Shown: piece by piece, positions 6,042-6,610 of the stretch | How positions within the stretch are numbered: the first letter of the stretch is position 1 | Layout of the letters: each line of letters starts with the position of its first letter | DNA from: an uncultured Bacilli bacterium | GTDB lineage: Bacteria > Bacillota_I > Bacilli_A > RF39 > UBA660 | Reading direction: 5' to 3' | Assembly (NCBI GenBank): GCA_949113215.1 | Contig: CARZYU010000013.1 | Span: 7,450-14,059 of the forward strand | Length of the DNA: 6,610 bases | The notes under the pieces: model-generated | Database searches by the model: none | What the model was told of the DNA's origin: nothing | What the model saw: only the letters and a program-made list of their open reading frames with translations | Made by a program: the position numbers and the translations under genes

Positions 6042-6610
6042 CTAGTTTTCTCTCTCCAAGGACGACGTTTTCATAAGGACGATATTCTTTAAAGGTATGG
6101 TTGATGATACCATATTTTCGAAGTTCGTCATGTTGTCCATAATCGCCCCACGAACACCTAATTGTTCAATGACCGAACCAACGGTATCCTCAGGACATTC
6201 AATCTGTAACTCCTCGAATGGTTCCATCTTGATACCATTTTCTTCTTTGATGATAACTTGTGGTTTGGAAACTTGCATTTCAAACCCTTCACGACGCATA
6301 GTTTCAATTAAGATTCCCAGATGGAGTTCTCCACGACCTGAAACAATCCACGATTCATGGTCATTGGTTTCTACCCGAAGAGAAACATCTTTTTGCGTTT
6401 CTTTCATCAGACGTTCTTCAATCTTAGAAGCCGTCAAGAGCTTTCCATCTTTTCCCATAAACGGAGAAGAATTGACACCAAATGTCATCTGTAAGGTTGG
6501 TTCATCCACATGAAGTTTAGGAAGCGGTAAGTTATCTCCGACATTACAGATCGTTTCTCCCACCGAAATATCAGCAAGTCCCGCAATGGCGACAATATCC
6601 CCCGCTTCTG
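6042..6610 (-). CDS. typA: TypA upstream fragment (domains II/III and start of V), ends early after the frameshift
   Basis: This is the reading frame as it stands. It is open at the right edge, where EAGDIVAIAGLADISVGETI matches TypA domain II, so the GTG at 6561-6563 that could start a shorter ORF is an internal valine codon, not a start. After MTN at about 6123 the frame leaves TypA homology and adds about 26 unrelated residues, ending at TAG 6042-6044. The expected product is a TypA lacking most of domain V and the ribosome-contacting C-terminal domain. It is unlikely to be fully functional. Confidence 0.7.
   Translation of the reverse strand, partial: EAGDIVAIAGLADISVGETICNVGDNLPLPKLHVDEPTLQMTFGVNSSPFMGKDGKLLTASKIEERLMKETQKDVSLRVETNDHESWIVSGRGELHLGILIETMRREGFEMQVSKPQVIIKEENGIKMEPFEELQIECPEDTVGSVIEQLGVRGAIMDNMTNFENMVSSTIPLKNIVLMKTSSLEREN

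Larger units (their letters stand above)
5671..6610 (-). pseudogene. typA: typA/bipA, C-terminal two thirds, with internal deletion and frameshift; 5' end outside the window
   Basis: TypA (BipA) is an EF-G-like ribosome-binding translational GTPase involved in ribosome assembly and in cold and stress responses. The GTPase domain lies off the right edge. Within the window, the upstream frame gives domain II/III sequence (VGETICNVG, DEPTLQMTF, VSGRGELHLGILIE, QVSKPQVIIKE) and enters domain V at LGVRGAIMDNMTN. The expected stretch with P(A/S)RGLIG is absent. Homology resumes in another frame at RKYGIINHTFKEYRPYENVV and runs through LVSMENGQATAYSIGNLEDRG to a normal C terminus. From the B. subtilis spacing I recall, about 28 residues are replaced by 2 leftover bases, so about 82 nt is missing, which agrees with the observed frame change. 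The break is at about 6121-6125. The cause could be a real mutation or an assembly error. Confidence 0.82.

Noticed and set aside
6042..6130. Programmed ribosomal frameshifting in typA
   Set aside because: A frameshift alone would not explain the missing 28 residues with P(A/S)RGLIG, and I see no slippery heptamer with a downstream structure at the junction. A deletion explains both changes.
6097..6513. A 138-residue plus-strand ORF
   Set aside because: It is a shadow of typA. The opposite strand encodes clear TypA motifs.
1..6610. Mollicute-type code with TGA as tryptophan
   Set aside because: valS uses TGG at its conserved tryptophans, and no conserved gene here needs TGA to be read through.
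1..6610. A new defence, mobile or other accessory system
   Set aside because: All genes are recognised housekeeping genes. There are no direct-repeat arrays, transposase remnants, attachment sites or unknown ORFs, and every intergenic stretch is explained by a promoter, the riboswitch or a terminator.

Overview
This window looks like a chromosomal housekeeping segment of a low-GC Bacillota (Bacilli/Erysipelotrichia-like) bacterium. The grounds are AT-rich intergenic DNA, strong AGGAGG ribosome binding sites, a Firmicutes-type DnaE with PDID and KMDFLGL active-site motifs, and a T-box leader in front of valS. Trp is encoded by TGG in valS and no in-frame TGA has to be read through, so I assume the standard bacterial code. 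Genus and species cannot be told from this sequence.

Layout, left to right. Positions 1-2118 (minus) hold the first 706 codons of valS, cut by the left edge. Positions 2119-2376 hold its regulatory leader: a near-consensus promoter overlapping the end of dnaE, a T-box riboswitch with a probable GUC (Val) specifier, an intrinsic terminator and a strong RBS. Positions 2377-5331 (minus) are dnaE, a 984-residue replicative DNA polymerase III alpha subunit whose PHP domain has lost metal ligands. Positions 5332-5440 are a compact divergent promoter region. Positions 5441-5623 (plus) are rpmB (ribosomal protein L28), followed by its own terminator and then a bidirectional terminator shared with the converging gene. 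Positions 5671-6610 (minus) are the C-terminal part of typA/bipA, cut by the right edge.

The most notable feature is in typA. Two reading frames, each clearly TypA, meet at about 6121-6125. Comparison with the remembered B. subtilis sequence suggests about 82 nt is missing there, covering the conserved P(A/S)RGLIG segment and shifting the frame. The gene is either broken in this genome or mis-assembled.

The genes serve translation (ValRS, L28, the ribosome-associated GTPase TypA) and replication (DnaE). dnaE and valS point the same way, but valS has its own promoter and amino-acid-responsive leader. I saw no mobile element, CRISPR array, tRNA or rRNA, and no credible new multi-gene system.
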